DNA of 64,000 bases from Schistocephalus solidus. Its lineage: Eukaryota; Platyhelminthes; Cestoda; Diphyllobothriidea; Diphyllobothriidae. Shown one piece after another: positions 1 through 13,236 of the stretch (positions within the stretch are counted from its first letter, which is position 1; every line of letters starts with the position of its first letter). The stretch is from contig WEDG01004911.1 in assembly GCA_017591395.1 (NCBI GenBank), forward strand, positions 62,001-126,000, written 5' to 3'. A program made the translations under genes and the position numbers. The notes beneath the pieces are model-generated. The model worked only from the letters and a program-made list of their open reading frames with translations. It ran no database searches and was not told where the DNA came from.

Positions 1-432
1 ATTCAATTCTGGATCCTAAGATGCTGAGGACTTACGTTCATTGGCGCATTTTCGTGAGATTTTGTTTCATACGCCTAAGTGATCAAGAACGAATCACCTC
101 GACGTTTCATTATCTCATTCTGAAATGCTACTACAGTATTATCCTACTCTACTACCTGACCATTTTTTCCTAAGAAGTTTTTTTCTCCTACCTTCTATTC
201 GAAAATGAAGGCTTATTGGACTCTACCTCCATTTTTATGGTAGGAGTTTTTTTGACTGCCTATTTTTTCTAGTTAACCATTAATTTTAAAACATCGCTAA
301 CTGTTGACATAGCAGGACAAGTTATGTATTTGTACATTTTATCTGCACACATTGTAAACACTTTATTTCGTTACTAATATTTGCTTAGACAGTGCCTTGC
401 CGGTGCTAACCAAATATAAATTCTAAATTCTA
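1..432 (+). repeat. Dispersed repeat family 1, copy 1 (retroelement 3' end)
   Basis: This segment matches, in reverse orientation, most of 46612-47050 (for example the shared stretch around 'ctactacagtat' and the end 'ccaaatataaattctaaa'). A weaker third copy lies at 50031-50410. The right end finishes in a short repeated 'aaattct' tail, as expected for the 3' end of a CR1-like non-LTR element. The copy runs off the left edge of the window. No coding sequence is visible. Homology is seen directly; assignment to a non-LTR element is inference from the tail and the nested insertion at 46.6 kb. Confidence 0.7.
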
Positions 433-3400
433 AAGTTATGCACTTGGAGTGGAAATATCAATGACATCATATAGTCCGAATTAAGAAACAAGACAACGAG
501 TCTGCAGGGTTTAACACAAACATTGAGATGTCACTCATACGAAAACATGTTATCACTAGTTCTTGCATGATACCCTGCCAGGCATTTCTGGCAGTAACGC
601 GGCACACTGGCTTCAACAACCTGTTACTTCATCCTTAATAAGTGGTTCACGAAATAGCAATTTAAGTAATCATGTCAATTTTTGGGATTTGAGGAGAAAA
701 AATCAACAGAATCCCTAACGGTACCCCATAATTTGAGCCTTAGATCATAAGAAAGCCATAACTGCACAGCAATACTTCGGAACGCAGCTGGTCTCAGGAA
801 TCCGAGAACCATTGGAAGGCAAATCACCAGTCCTAAAAAATCATCAATGAACTAGGTTAAGTGTTATTTTTGCACTTGTATATATTGATCTTAATCAGGA
901 CTTATGTATTTCCACTGTCAAAGTTTAATGGCCAAATCAGGCTGCACGTCTCGGTAGCCAAAATATTTTGTTAAAAATAGGGCTTCTGACTTCACTTAGT
1001 CGATTGCAAAAGACAATATCGAACATGATCTCAAGCTCTTTCAAAGAATTATTATTACACGACTGTGGATATATTACAATGCACAAGGCTTTCTACCTAG
1101 GGAAATCAGGCTCATCGCGCGGACATTTACAAAGTTATCACTGAGAATGAAATTTATCCATCTCGCCTATAAGAAGGAAGAGTGGCTTCTCAGTCTGACT
1201 ATTAATTGATGGACTGGCATAGAATGGAGTATTTCCAGTCGGAACAAAGAGGAGAAAAGGGAATGAAAATATGCTTGAAAATAATACATGGAAATAATAC
1301 AATTCATCAAGTAGTCTTTGTGATACTCATTATCCTTAATCAGAGAAAATTTATACAGAGAATACCGACATCAAATATAATCTACTGAACTGTAGATAAT
1401 GCATGACATAAAACTAAATAAATAAGACATTTATTAGATGAGAGCAAAGTGAGCATTCTTCCTCAGACCAAAATGTGGCTGCTTGCTGCTATCGAAAAAC
1501 AGTGAACATTCATCCACGACTATATGCACTTTAAAAGTGACAGGAAAATTCGAAGAAGAGAGGTCGTGACATGGTAAGCTGTAACTTACTTGTAGGCATC
1601 GAGCAGCACCATGCAATGATGGGCATATAATCCTTGTCTTTAACTATTTTAATCAGTCGCACCTTATCATTAGTTGACTGAAATAGGAGCTAAAAGCCTA
1701 ATCTTTCAGAGATTAACATTCCGAACACGTGCTAGGTAAGGAGAAGCGATAAACCACATAGAGCTTCTATTGACCTTACGTGGAAAATATATTGAACCTA
1801 CAATGCAACCCACAAATGAGACTTAATGGATCAATTGGGTTGCTCTTTGAATCCTCGGCGTTCCCTCAGCCTGAAGTACATGAAATATGGGCCACAAAAC
1901 TTCGGGGTTGAAGATTTCCCAAGTATGCAGTTACAAGTCGCCGAGAGATCATTGGCACAGGGATCATCCGGTTGGTGGAAAAGTTACTGACCAACATTGT
2001 GAACTCATGTAAACGAAAAAAGAAACTTTTCGATTTAGAATAACTTGGAGAAACGATTCCGACAAATGAGAAGCAAGGAAAAATATGCAAACGACAACGT
2101 AAATCTAAAAGACTCCAAAAATTCTGTGCGGTAAACATACAGATAAAACTTGCTGGAAAAATCCATGTTATACTTTTGAAAATTCTCTTCGGCGCCTTTA
2201 ACGTCCCCCTCACTTTACCCTTAAGCGAATCGCTGACACTCGCAGTGGATCCTCTATTTAGCCAATAAGGATTGGGGTTCTTGCATCAGCAAGGATAAGT
2301 TATGGCCACACCTACAGCACATTGGGTTCACAATTATCCTCTCTAGGTCTCCTATTTTTCCTCGACGAAGTTTATTTCGAATTGCCATAAACTCTCATCA
2401 TCACGGTGATTCAGTCGCACTCAAACTCAATTTTATTCCTTGAGTTGCATTTTTCCTTTTAATCATACATTACTACATCCATTTGTCATCTTTTCTGGCG
2501 AATGGTTGCACTCAACGAGTTTTTTTCTCCACGAAGGTAACAGGGTTCCCCAGCGTCCCCTGTGCGCTTTCTGGAAGGTACTACAGATTAGAAATTGTTG
2601 TTTATCAATTCCCTCAGAAATTAACTGCTAAATTAGAGTACCTTAGTCTATTTTATGGTTAATAGGCGTAGACTGAAAGTTGATATAGTGCTGGTGTCAC
2701 TTGTAACCCCTATATATTATTGGCTACCCATTGGCAATTTAATCAACATTACGCGGTTAACTGCCATGGCTGATAGAAGTCGGCCCAAATAATCATATCA
2801 ACTTGCAGTCTAAGCTTGGTAACATTCAAACTAGACTGATGTACTCCAAGTCATCGATTAATTTCTAATTAAATTTAAAGGGCAGCAAGTTTTCTACTCT
2901 CTGCTAATCTTCATATTGCGCTGTTCCCCACTATCTTGAAGACACTGATAGGTGGTCTACCGGTCAAACATTCATCATTATATTAAGCGTAACTTGGAGA
3001 CTGTTCATTTGTGTAGTTTATTTTTAAATGTTTTGCTGTCCACACAGCTGCCCAACAAAAGATTTTTGTTGTTCTCTTTGGTATGATTATGAAAATTATT
3101 ATTGTTCTTATTTCAAGGTGTGGTAGAGTTGCGTAACCAGTAACACCAAAAATTGTGACCTGGTTCTTTCACTGATCTCTCAAAATGGACCACCGGTGAT
3201 GGATGGACAACTATGCAAATTTTCAGGCATTGTTAAAATATGAAAATATACCGTATGGATCAAAATAACAGTGGAAAAATCTCCTGATGACGAAATAAAG
3301 GAAGAAAGAGAGATATATTTTTCATTTGACTACCCGGAATGCCACTGTCATTATAAAAAATAAAAGGAAAGCGCAATTATGAACAGTTAAATTATGAATG

Positions 3401-3894
3401 GTAGGTCAGGTTCTTGGCACGGTCAAATGACACAAATCCTTGTGGCGAAAAACCTAGTTAGTAGTGCTTTTCGGTAATTGGGTTTATTCAGGAGAAAAGA
3501 ACAGCAACCCGTTTAATAAAAGCAGCTGACAATGGTAATTACTGGTACTATGGAACCGGGATTCTGTACCAGACAAGGGCGCATAGGTGAAAAACTGTAC
3601 GTTTTGGTTGAAGCATTTACTGGCGTATTTAAGTGTGGGAGAATCGGCCCAAGTTCCTCGAAGGTAACACCTGACAGAGGGATCAAAGAACATCAAATTT
3701 TTCACCAACGCAGACGAATTCAATGAATTTCGGCACCCAAAATTGAGGCAGATCTGAGGGTCAAAAACAAGTGATAGATAGCTTTTCAAAGGCATTGCTT
3801 CTACTATCCTTACCAAATAAACTGAAACCAAAGTTAATTTGGCAGAATTTTTATATTCCTGGGTAACTTATTATAGATAACAATTGCAATCGCA
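433..3894. other. No recognisable gene
   Basis: AT-rich sequence with only short open frames of about 60 to 115 codons on both strands, none with a motif I recognise. The longest are on the minus strand at 1866-2213 and 3484-3831. They overlap open frames on the other strand and have no clear splice context. I see no repeat shared with the rest of the window here. Confidence 0.4.
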
Positions 3895-4610
3895 GAACAG
3901 AATCGACCGTGCCTAAACGTAACCCCAACCCGAATCCTATCATTAATTCCTACCCGCAACTTAATTACTATCCCTAAAGACTAAACATAAGTCTAACCAT
4001 AATTACTGACCTTTATCATAACCCTAAACCTAAGCATTAACTCTTAACCCAACACATACCCTAACGTTAACCGTTAAAGTTAACAAATAAGCATAAAACT
4101 GACGCTTTCGTTAAACATTACTACCAATCCTAACCCAAAAACTAACCCTAACCCCAAATTACTAATGCTGACCCAAACTCGAACTAATCACCCCAACTAC
4201 TACCCCAAAATAATAACCCTGACCGTAATGTTAAAACCGATCCATAAATTTAACCCAAATCCTTACCCGCAGCCCTAGCCGTAACCCATAACCGTAACCT
4301 TAAAACTAGCTTGTAGCTCTACTCCTAACCCGACAACTAACCATACAACACGAATCCTTAACCTTCACCGAAATCTTATTCGATAAATCTTCCCCTAAGC
4401 CAAACCCAAAATACTTAAGCTAAAACCAAAAACAAACTCAGACTCCCTAATCCATAACGCTGCCCTAAGTTCGGTCACTAAACCGTCAGCCCTAAACCTA
4501 ATCTCATGCCCCTTTCCTCAAAAGCCTCATCCTTAACTCCCCAAAGCGCCCCTAAAATCCCTGTCTATAATAGGCGAGGAAAAATACAAACCGGCGCAAA
4601 CACGACCGCC
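3895..4610 (+). repeat. Degenerate telomere-like (CCCTAA)-type tract
   Basis: About 650 bases dominated by irregular 'cctaac', 'ccctaa' and 'taaccc' words, the C-rich strand of the TTAGGG animal telomere repeat, heavily diverged. The right part (about 4440-4610) resembles 34735-34920 in the same orientation, sharing blocks such as 'cctaat.tcatgcc' and 'aa.ccctgt'. The tract is therefore part of a dispersed repeat and not a chromosome end. Confidence 0.65.
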
Positions 4611-6459
4611 TAAATTGTTTCACTTAGCTAACCATAAGTTAAAAACCAACTGTAGCTGCACAACTATTCCTCACTTTTTATTTTACTACACCAAGCAACA
4701 ATATAGTTAGAGATGCAGGTAGAAAATATTTTTATTTAAATAGCACAGAGGGCACTATTTAAAAAAAGCTAGCACTATGGTAAAATAATGAAAATGTGCA
4801 CATTGGTTCTCTGTGTGAGTGGTGAATATACAACAGAATTTAGAATTTCGAAATGGCGTTTTGGATAGAAAGCAGTTTTTACACAGGCACAGATGATTTG
4901 TGCTTTTTGAACAATAGTCAACAACTTTGAGACAAAATGGTGAGCTCAGAAAAAAAGCAAAACATCGAATTTGCAATTTGTGCTTAAGTACGCTTATGCT
5001 GTGAATGGAGATGAATCAATCTACCCCCAGGAATTTGAGGCAAAGCAACGTCTAATACAGAAATAATAGTAAAAGTGGTTTTGCGAGTCGGACATATTTA
5101 AGGAGCCTACGTTACATTGAAATAAGGTAGAAAGGCTGAAAAATAAATTTGCTCTTTATAATGACTTTAACATATTCAGTACCTCTAAATTCAATTCCGC
5201 GTGCTATAAGCACGCAAAATGAAACTTTGTTAGCTCAAAGAAAATATTTTGCATACTCACTTTTGAAAATGGCCAAGTATCTGATCAGAGAATGGAGCAA
5301 CCAATGAGTCTCGGGTAAGGCAGTCAAGGCCCACCTGGACAAAAACCTTTTACTACCGTTCCTTAATATATGTGGTCTCGCAACAAAATGCACAAGCAGC
5401 TGGTAAACTTCGGATGCCCAACATATTCCACGATTTAATAAATGACAGTCTATTTTTCGTGGCGGCGTGAAGGTACAAAACCGCTTCAGGCCCAAAGCTT
5501 GTGCTCAGGGTAATATATAACGTGCACCCTGCATCTCAACCACCGGAGAACTCAGTTGCTTGACGTGAATTCGAAAGATCGCTAGTGTTTTTCCGATCAA
5601 ATTGTAAAAATTGAATGCGAAGTTCTTATTTAAGAGTCTGAAACGAATAGTCACTAAGCTCCTGACCTTTTATCGAATTGGCTAAGGCAATTATATGATT
5701 ATTATCTTCTAGTAATGGAGGTCCTGTTCCCTTTGGATCCCTGAATCCTCGTCCCCAGCAAAGTTCTTCCACGGTCGTATTCCAGTAGCCTCCCACTAAA
5801 AATTTTCCTAATTCTGTGTCACCTCGGTGGTAATACGTTGCGGTGTTCTGCTCATAAATTCCCTGGATAACCTTAGGTGATTAACAGAAGTGCTCAGTTT
5901 TCCTATCCATCATTTTCTCCCCCCATATCTTACTTCTCTTGACCCACATAGGACCCTTTCTGTTACAAAATACTTTTCACAGAACCGGGTGAGAACCCGT
6001 GGCCCGTCAAACACTGGATGACTTAGCTGCCCTTCTACAGAAACTAAAAGCTTACCCTTTAAAGATTTCGCACTAAGTGCCAGATTCCAGCCAAAAAGAT
6101 GTCCTTGTCTAAGGCACAAATTTTCGTCCACTGTCTAGATATTGTTATACTAACTTAAACATAGGCTAAACCTTTCAGTGGCCATCTGCAAATTCTATCC
6201 TATGCGATGGTAACATTTGAAATAATCGGCGCGACGGTCATTGTGGGGAAACTGCATCTAATTTAAGCAATAAATACATTTCTGCCGTTGGATCATTCGC
6301 AATTTGCCATAATAGACTGTAACTGTTGGTTTCGAGGCGCTTTAAAATATCAGTACTCTTAACTCAATTGTTGTGCCTATCGCCCACCAAATGCCATGGA
6401 GTATTGTGCTCTTTGTCCCTCAGAGGCATTTTATGTCACGTCTGATTTAACTTTTAAGT
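4611..6459. other. No recognisable gene
   Basis: Only short open frames on both strands (the longest 86 codons, minus strand near 5235-5495), with no recognised domain. Nothing else supported. Confidence 0.4.
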
Positions 6460-8280
6460 GCTGCTTGGTTGCAGGTGACTTCAACCTTCCTGACGTTCAC
6501 TGGCTCCCACATTCTGGTCCTTGAAAGCTTGGGGACTTACAGGAGGCCGTAGATGTCGGCATGGGGAATATGGCTAGTGATTTGCCCACCAAGAGAGTGA
6601 GCATACTAGACCTCATTTTCTGTAAAGGTTGCTTGCCGAAATATAGCTTTTTGCTTCAATTTCCAATCAGCCCCTTCGTAAGAATTATGGATACAACTTA
6701 ATTTAAAAGATTGGTCTGGTTTCTTCCTCGATTAGGATGTGAATGTTCAAACTGCTGATCCACTTAATTCTCGTTTCGTTCCACGTAAAACAATACCGTA
6801 TGTCACGAACGAGGTTTTACCTCTATCTTTTCGCAAGAGGCTGCGTAGACTTATTCATATATTCCTTCTGAAAACCGAAGTTTCCGTTTTGCCCGTGATC
6901 CGACGTATTTTGAGTGGGCTAAGAGGCTGGCCGAAGAAAAATTGGCTAGCCAAAGAGGTCATTTGTGTCCAAAACAACTCTTTGTAAGTCTCGAAATGTT
7001 TTTTCGTGCACAAAAAGAGCCCAGAGTTCTCGGAAGTCCCATAATAAATCGATGACTTGTAGTTTAACTGCTTTCTTTTCCAGAATGTTTAGAGAAAATT
7101 TGACCACTCTGACTCCAAGTATCCGGGTTTGGATCTGTGTCGTTCTCGAAAATATAGCTCTTACCATCAAGAACGTAACTGTAGCCATTCAACGTTTTCG
7201 TCAATGCCATATTCCTAAAAGAGATGGCGTCCCGGTCAGAACTTTAAAAGGAAATGGGAATGATATTTTCATTCCCTTTTGTGTAAGTTTATTAATCTCT
7301 TTCTCGAATGGGAAAAATTTCCCAATTTGTGGAAGGGAATTGCAATTTCTTCTGAACCCCAAACAGGTCAATCTACGCTATTTGAAAACTTTTGGCCAGT
7401 TAATACACTGTCCGCAACTTTGAAAATTCTGTAGGTTGATAAAAGTTAAGATGATATATCACTTTGTAAGGAATAATCTACAAAGTGCTGCTCAACATGG
7501 ATTCCTCAGAACACGGTCTTGTGACACCTACCAGCCCCCTTTCTTCGATCATATTCTACATCTAGGGACCATAATTTGCCTCTAAAGACAGTCTGGTTCT
7601 ACTTAAATAAGGCCCTGATTGTGTTGATCAGGTTACATTTCCCTCGAAAATTTCGTCTAACGAAATAGGTGGTAAACTTCTGAACTGAATTTTCTCTTAG
7701 CTGGGCTCTTGCACACAACCATTTAAGCTTTCCAATGTTATTTCCTTGCCCACATGCATGAGGAATGGTGGTATTCAGGGTAGTTTGCATGGCTGGCTCT
7801 TATTTTCTCTTTTTGTCAGTGATGTACCGAGTAAGTACCGATTGGAAGGGCCTTTATGTATGCAGATGATTTAAACGTTGCCTATTGATACAGACAAGTA
7901 GATCTCAACATCGGGCTAGAACTCTTAAAAGCGACCTTCAGGCCTTTGCCCAGTGGTCTTGCGCATGACATCTCTCCATTTTTTTAGCACAACTGCTCCG
8001 TTATGATTGAGGGCAATGATCATCAACTTCACCTAAGCATAGATTATCACAACCTAAATGTGGCGGAGTTATTTAGGACCCACGCATATCGTGTTACAAC
8101 AGTGTCAATCTTTCAACAAGCTGTCTTCAGAACACGCACAGCTAACTGTCTTCCCCTGAAATTTCAAAACTAGGGATATTAAAACCCACCTTTCTAAAAT
8201 GCCTGTTAGGCACGGCCCGTAATACGTCTTGGTTCTATTGAGACTTCTGCACCTGATTTAGCGGAATAAAATAGAAGCCG
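6460..8280 (+). pseudogene. CR1-like non-LTR retrotransposon remnant (EN and RT)
   Basis: Broken ORF2 of a CR1/jockey-type LINE, readable only across frame changes. Near 6475 the plus strand encodes 'GDFNLPDVHW', the core of the apurinic-like endonuclease. Near 7490 it encodes 'AQHGFLRTRSC', the usual RT finger motif. Near 7590-7660 comes a decayed 'YLNKA' motif, and at 7853-7870 'FMYADD' with both catalytic aspartates intact. After that follow 'LKSDLQAFAQWS' and stop-rich sequence. Many frameshifts and stops lie between these islands, and the C-terminal end and 3' tail are not clear. The element normally copies its own RNA at a nicked target; this copy cannot make a full protein. Clade assignment beyond CR1/jockey-like is uncertain. 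Confidence 0.75.
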
Positions 8281-9149
8281 TCCACCGTAGTTTCTTAAAG
8301 ATTTGAAACTTTCAATAGCGTCATATGACATAACAACAACGCTGTGGGCTAAAAACCTTATTCGATCGTTGTTTTGTGGCTTAAATGTTTTTTTTTTACT
8401 TTTTAAGCTTTTATTCAGTTTTGCTTTTAATCCTCTTACTACTCAGAGGCATGTTGACCATTCTCGGTGCAACACTCATCGCAATGTCTTTTTATTTCTT
8501 AATCTGAAATGCACAGTTAGGTATCATTAGTTCCTTTCGGCGAACGTGATGATTATCACGTAGAAATTACATAGTTTCCGCGAAGAGAGTATGACTGAAA
8601 AAAGGCGCAATGTATACGTATAACCTCATTTTCTTTAGATTCGAATTTCTTACGCAAGTCACTTTGCAATTGTGTGATAGGGCGGATCTTACATGTCTAG
8701 GATAGGCAGCATAGTAAGGTCTGGTTCGGAAATGTTTGACAAACCATATGGCCTTTGGGAAATTGTTTCGGTATATATTAAAAAATTAAGGAAACCTGGC
8801 CATTAATATGGATAATTTATTGAATATTCAAGCGAACGGACGGAGCAATTTATCAGAGGACTTAGAAACACTAATGTAAATTGCCAAAAGTTTAAATCGA
8901 GACTTCAATCTAAAAAGATACTGGAATGCATAAGCTACGACCTGACCAGTAGTTGCGTATTTTTCTGTAGCGACAGTTTTCGGGCCTCTAAACCCATCTA
9001 TCTAGCAAAATAGCAGAATCATTTTTTGTCATTCCCAGGTTCACCAGTCATTGAGGTACTACTGGCAACCCTCATAGGTCTTACGGCTTAATTCAACCAC
9101 GCATATATTCGTCACGTCGTGTACTTTTGAGACATACATATTACTATCA
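8281..9149. other. No recognisable gene
   Basis: AT-rich spacer between the CR1-like remnant and the next dispersed repeat. Only short open frames; nothing recognised. Confidence 0.4.
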
Positions 9150-10300
9150 TCAGCTTAACGCATCAAGTTTTGTGTGTCTGCCGAACCCATGGACACATTT
9201 TGTACAAAATGTCTTTCGGATAATTCACAGGAAAATGCTTTCCTTCAGAAATGAATAAATATACCGCAAGCTTATAATAAATGGATTTTGCAATGATACT
9301 TCCGAGAGTCCCCGTTATTTCTGGGATTTTTGGCAATTTTAAAAGACGCCATTCGCCAGACTTCATAAAAAGTCCTTTCTGATTTTGGACATAGTCTGTA
9401 TACTCTCAAATGGAGTCAGAGAATGGGCGAATAGAGGCAAATTTTCGCATTACAGATGCATGTAGAAGGAAAGAAGAAGGTTACCAGAATCATGACCAGT
9501 ACGTCAGCTCGTTATTCATCAAGTTTCGTAGATTCAAGTGAAGGTTTAACGACAAAGAAAAAATAATATTTTACCATATCGTTACGTTTAAAGATTGAAG
9601 GTAAATTTTAGTATTTTGAGAAACAACAGGACCCCTTAGCCATATATTTAACGATGTACTACTTTTAGAATGCACTTTCAGTCTAAGCAAACGGAAAGTT
9701 TACATGATGGCTCATACATTACCCAGCCACCATTTTATGTACCTCATTCTCTAAGTTCGAAGTGGTATTCAAAAGAAAAATTAAATTATTTTGGGTTGTC
9801 TCCAGCGACGGCGTAAATAAAGCCAAACCAATGGATCCAGTCATGTGCCACTTGCACGTGATAACTACCCTGGATGGTGGTTCACCTAGGACATTTCATC
9901 CGTGGATCTGAATGTGGAGTGAGTTTGCTTCGATGAGACAAAGGCCCTCCACCCAGAATGCGTAAACATAGATTGAGGATAATCACTAGTAAACATTGTT
10001 CCCCCATTTCAGGGTGTGCACACAGAGACTGATGAGTGGCACATTTTAGGAGGCAATTCGTTCCTTGTGTGTTTAGTGGCCTTGTTGGATTTGTAAAATT
10101 ATCTGAATAGGGTCTGAGTACCGCTTAGCACTACGTTCGTGCCGGAGAGCTTAAAAAGCGCTTTCATGGTAGATTTAAGTCCAGTCGCCTACGCTGTAGA
10201 CTGGACCACTTGATTCACTGTCCCATTTACGCACCCAATTTATGCTCAGCCTTATACACTGGTGGCAGCATCTCTTTTACCTTACAGACAAGATTCATGA
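9150..10300 (+). repeat. Dispersed repeat family 2, copy 1
   Basis: Direct-orientation homology to 11230-12330, best around 9830-10060 (shared 'ggatccagtcatg', 'gtggatctgaatgtgg', 'cccagaatgcgtaaac' and 'gattgaggataatcacta'). The segment from the shared 'aataaatggatttt' near 9270 to the end is alignable by eye at moderate identity with small gaps. A third, shorter copy is at 18480-18690. No ORF with a known domain; it may be a non-autonomous element or part of a tandem unit of about 2 kb. Confidence 0.7.
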
Positions 10301-10391
10301 ATGGCTAACGTAAGGTTTCAAATCAACTGAAAACCATGTCCTTTAAGTCTCTCCATATACGTGCTACCAGCTAGTTTCATTTTTGGGTAAT

Positions 10392-10737
10392 GATGACTTG
10401 TACGGCCGCCTAAGTAGGAAACGGGAATAGAAACGCCCCACCTGCGATAAATTCAACGAAGGGTAAACGCCAATGACTTAATCTAAACACTAAACCTAAC
10501 ATAATACTAAGCTGCCACCTTAATCTTTACCCTCGCCCTTCTCTAAACTTAAAGCCTACAGTTGACACGCATCCAAACCTTATCTCTTAACATACTTCTA
10601 ATCCTAACTCTAACACCTACCTTAACGCTAACCCTAAACCGAAGTCTTAACTTATCCCTAGCCCTCACCTTTATCCTAAACTTTAGTCCCCCGGAATTGG
10701 GCACAGAGCCACTCGAAGTGCGGCCATACAAGTCATC
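10392..10737. mobile_element. Short TIR element with telomere-like core
   Basis: The two ends are 18-base inverted repeats: 'gatgacttgtacggccgc' at 10392-10409 and the complement of 'gatgacttgtatggccgc' at 10720-10737, with one mismatch. The 346-bp interior holds degenerate 'cctaac'/'ccctaa' sequence (about 10480-10690). There is no coding capacity, so this looks like a MITE or foldback element. No convincing target-site duplication is visible. Related ends occur at 59.77 and 60.62 kb. Confidence 0.65.
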
Positions 10738-11229
10738 CCACTAGTGGCTAGCTGAGCCCCGCTGCACAACTAGACGAGCATGGCGCGTAATACGATCGAT
10801 GAGAGCCACTCTACCACACTTAATTCTTCAGATGACAACCATCAAGACGTTAGGCTCGGGGCTTAATGACCCAAGATCCCGGGTTAAACTTTCAGATACG
10901 CTATACCTGAGGTGGGCCTAGTTGGCTGGTTGACGGCGGCTGAGTGGCCGTACATGACCATTCACGTCTCGGAGGTTTTTGTCGGTAGCTCCATTATTTG
11001 CGCAGTTTCCTGTTTTGCGTAACTTTGTTTTTGCATGCATAACCGGATGCAATGACCTTACGATCGAAGCAGGGCTTCCGCATTGTGCGGTCGCTATAAG
11101 GTTTCATCAATGAAATACGCGGAAACCTCCGATCCGACGAAATGACATCAAATTTCTGCTTTAGTTTTATAAACAATTTGGAAAAAATGAAGCAACGTTA
11201 AGGTAAGGAAATAAGCATTTTCTTTTGCT
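10738..11229. other. No recognisable gene
   Basis: Spacer between the TIR element and repeat family 2 copy 2. No motif or ORF of note. Confidence 0.4.
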
Positions 11230-12330
11230 CATGGGAAACAGGTGAAGACGTAGGTGAACTGCAAATTTTCTATGCTTGTAAGTCGCTCTCAATTAAAAAA
11301 CTCTATAGACTAAGGAGATTGGGACGAATTCAAACGATTTACCACGAAAATGCAATAAATGGATTTTAAACTGGTAAATCCGACAGGTTTGTTTCTTGAG
11401 CTTTTGGACAACTTTAAGAAACAGCATTCTGTATCCTATCAAATGCAGTTTAGGGAATGGACATGCTGTCAACTGGTCATTCATAAAATGCTCTGAACTC
11501 GGGTTAAGTTTGTACGGTTAAGGAAATAATTATGTTTTACCTAGCCCTTACGTTTATGGATTTAAAAACAACTGCTATTCTCTTAAGAAACATCAAGACC
11601 TGCCAGCCATATTTAAAATAATATAATATTATTTTAATACAGATTCAGTCTAGTTTTTTTCAGGTACACAAACCGAATCCTTACCCTATACTCTATACTT
11701 TACCCAAATAGTTTATGTTAGTCTCACCAACTTTTTCTAGTTCATTCTCGAAGTTAAAATTAGCCTTCAAAACAAAATAAAGTATTTTGGGTGGTTTCGA
11801 GCGACTGCATAAAGTTTAGCCAGGGGATCCAGTCATGCGCCTCTTGCACATGATGACTACCCTGGACGAAGGTCAATCTAGAACCTTTCGCCCGTGGATC
11901 TGAATGTGGAAAAACGGTGTCAACTGGTTGAGCTTGCTTCTATGAGATAAAGGCCGTCCCACCCAGAATGCGTAAACAAAGATTGAGGATAATCACTAGT
12001 AATCATTGTTTCCCCAGTGCAGAGTGTGATAACAGTGCCTGATTTGTGGAATATTTTAGGAGACAATTTGTTCCAAGTGTTAAGTGGCTTACCTAGGCTC
12101 TTTAACTGAAGTGAATTTGTGTTAAATAACGCTTAGCTTTATTTACATGCCCGAGTGCCTAAAAAGTGCTATCATGGCAGAGGTAAGCCAAGCAACCTAC
12201 GCGCTAGGCTGGAACACTTGACTCACTGTTCCATTTACGTAACTAATTGATTCTCAACTTTGTGTACTGCTGGCGAAATCCCCCTCAGAGCACACAAAAA
12301 ACACACGAATGGATTATGCAATGTCAAAAT
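11230..12330 (+). repeat. Dispersed repeat family 2, copy 2
   Basis: Homologous to 9150-10300 in the same orientation, offset about 1.98 kb. It contains an extra stretch ('aaaaacggtgtcaactggttgagc') that copy 1 lacks but copy 3 at 18.6 kb has, so copies 2 and 3 share a version. The zinc-finger retrotransposon starts about 40 bases past its right end. Confidence 0.7.
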
Positions 12331-12369
12331 GTAACTGTACCCCATTTTTTTGCATACTCTACTGACTTG

Positions 12370-13236
12370 ACAGTTCGACCGTCGATTTTGACGAGGTCCA
12401 CCGTATGCTCCACACCAGGTGGTGCAGGGATTGTGACTTGCGCGTGATTTAGTTTAAAGTGATAGTAGCCATGCGCTGCAGCCACCGCACTCTCTCCTCC
12501 TCGCCCACCGGAGCCCGGTTTCAAGACAGAGTCAAGAAGACCGGAGGCGGGAGAGGACGCAGGTGGTGGGCGCGGCGATGCCGCCCCTGGGTGTACCACC
12601 ACACCTAACTCGGATCCCACGGAGTGGGAGTACCATATAGGCCACATTAAGAAGGATCCATTGCAGCCTGACTCTCAGTACACCAGTCAGCCACTCCACA
12701 CAAAACAAACATTGGGCTGACCCCGCGGTCCGAGTTATCCCGTCAGTTGGCAACATTCCAAGCCACGGCTTTTAGCGCACCGTGATAGTTTCAAGCACGT
12801 CAGATTGTTTGTAGTGAGGAAAATACGCTGAGCTCTCGACCTCACTCTCTCTCCCCTACCCCCACAATCAGACACTGTCCGAGCCGGTCAGTTGTCTGAT
12901 GCGGAAGCGGGCGCATTGGCTGACGGATTGGCGTACCCGTCTTCGCGCGCCACAGCACGACCTGGCCCCCATAATGCACACACCAGGATTCACTAACTCA
13001 GGGGATATGGAGCAGCCATCGCCGTCTGACTCCCAGTCCACTGGTTAGCCAATCGACACACACAGCACATACACTGGGCCGACGGTGTGGTCTTGTGTAA
13101 GCGTCAGATTGGCAGCCTTCCAAGCCACGGTTTCTAGGAAACCGTGATTTTATCAGGTACATTATTATTATTGTGAGGATGTTGTCTATGTATTGGTGTA
13201 GATGGTGTGCGTTGATGTGGCTTAGCCTCCTGTGGT
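12370..13236 (-). mobile_element. 3' UTR of zinc-finger retrotransposon copy A
   Basis: Sequence after the ORF stop (minus strand, stop complement at 13237) down to about 12370, where homology with the other 3' ends stops (62812 for the copy near the right edge, about 17067 for copy B). The UTR has an internal duplication. The block at about 12655-12785 ('cagcctgactc...ccacggctttt...accgtgat') is repeated in diverged form at about 13010-13150. The shared terminal motif on the minus strand is 'cgacggtcgaactgtc'. A conserved, internally repeated 3' end may be what the reverse transcriptase recognises (inference). Confidence 0.7.

Noticed and set aside
3895..4610. A true telomere or chromosome end
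   Set aside because: The repeats are too degenerate, unique sequence continues on both sides, and part of the block recurs at 34.7 kb.
12324..12756. Overlapping open frames of 60-107 codons within the 3' UTR repeats (also at 17015-17760 and 62773-63889)
   Set aside because: They are frames through GC-rich UTR sequence of the zinc-finger element, differ in frame between copies, and lie after the ORF stop.
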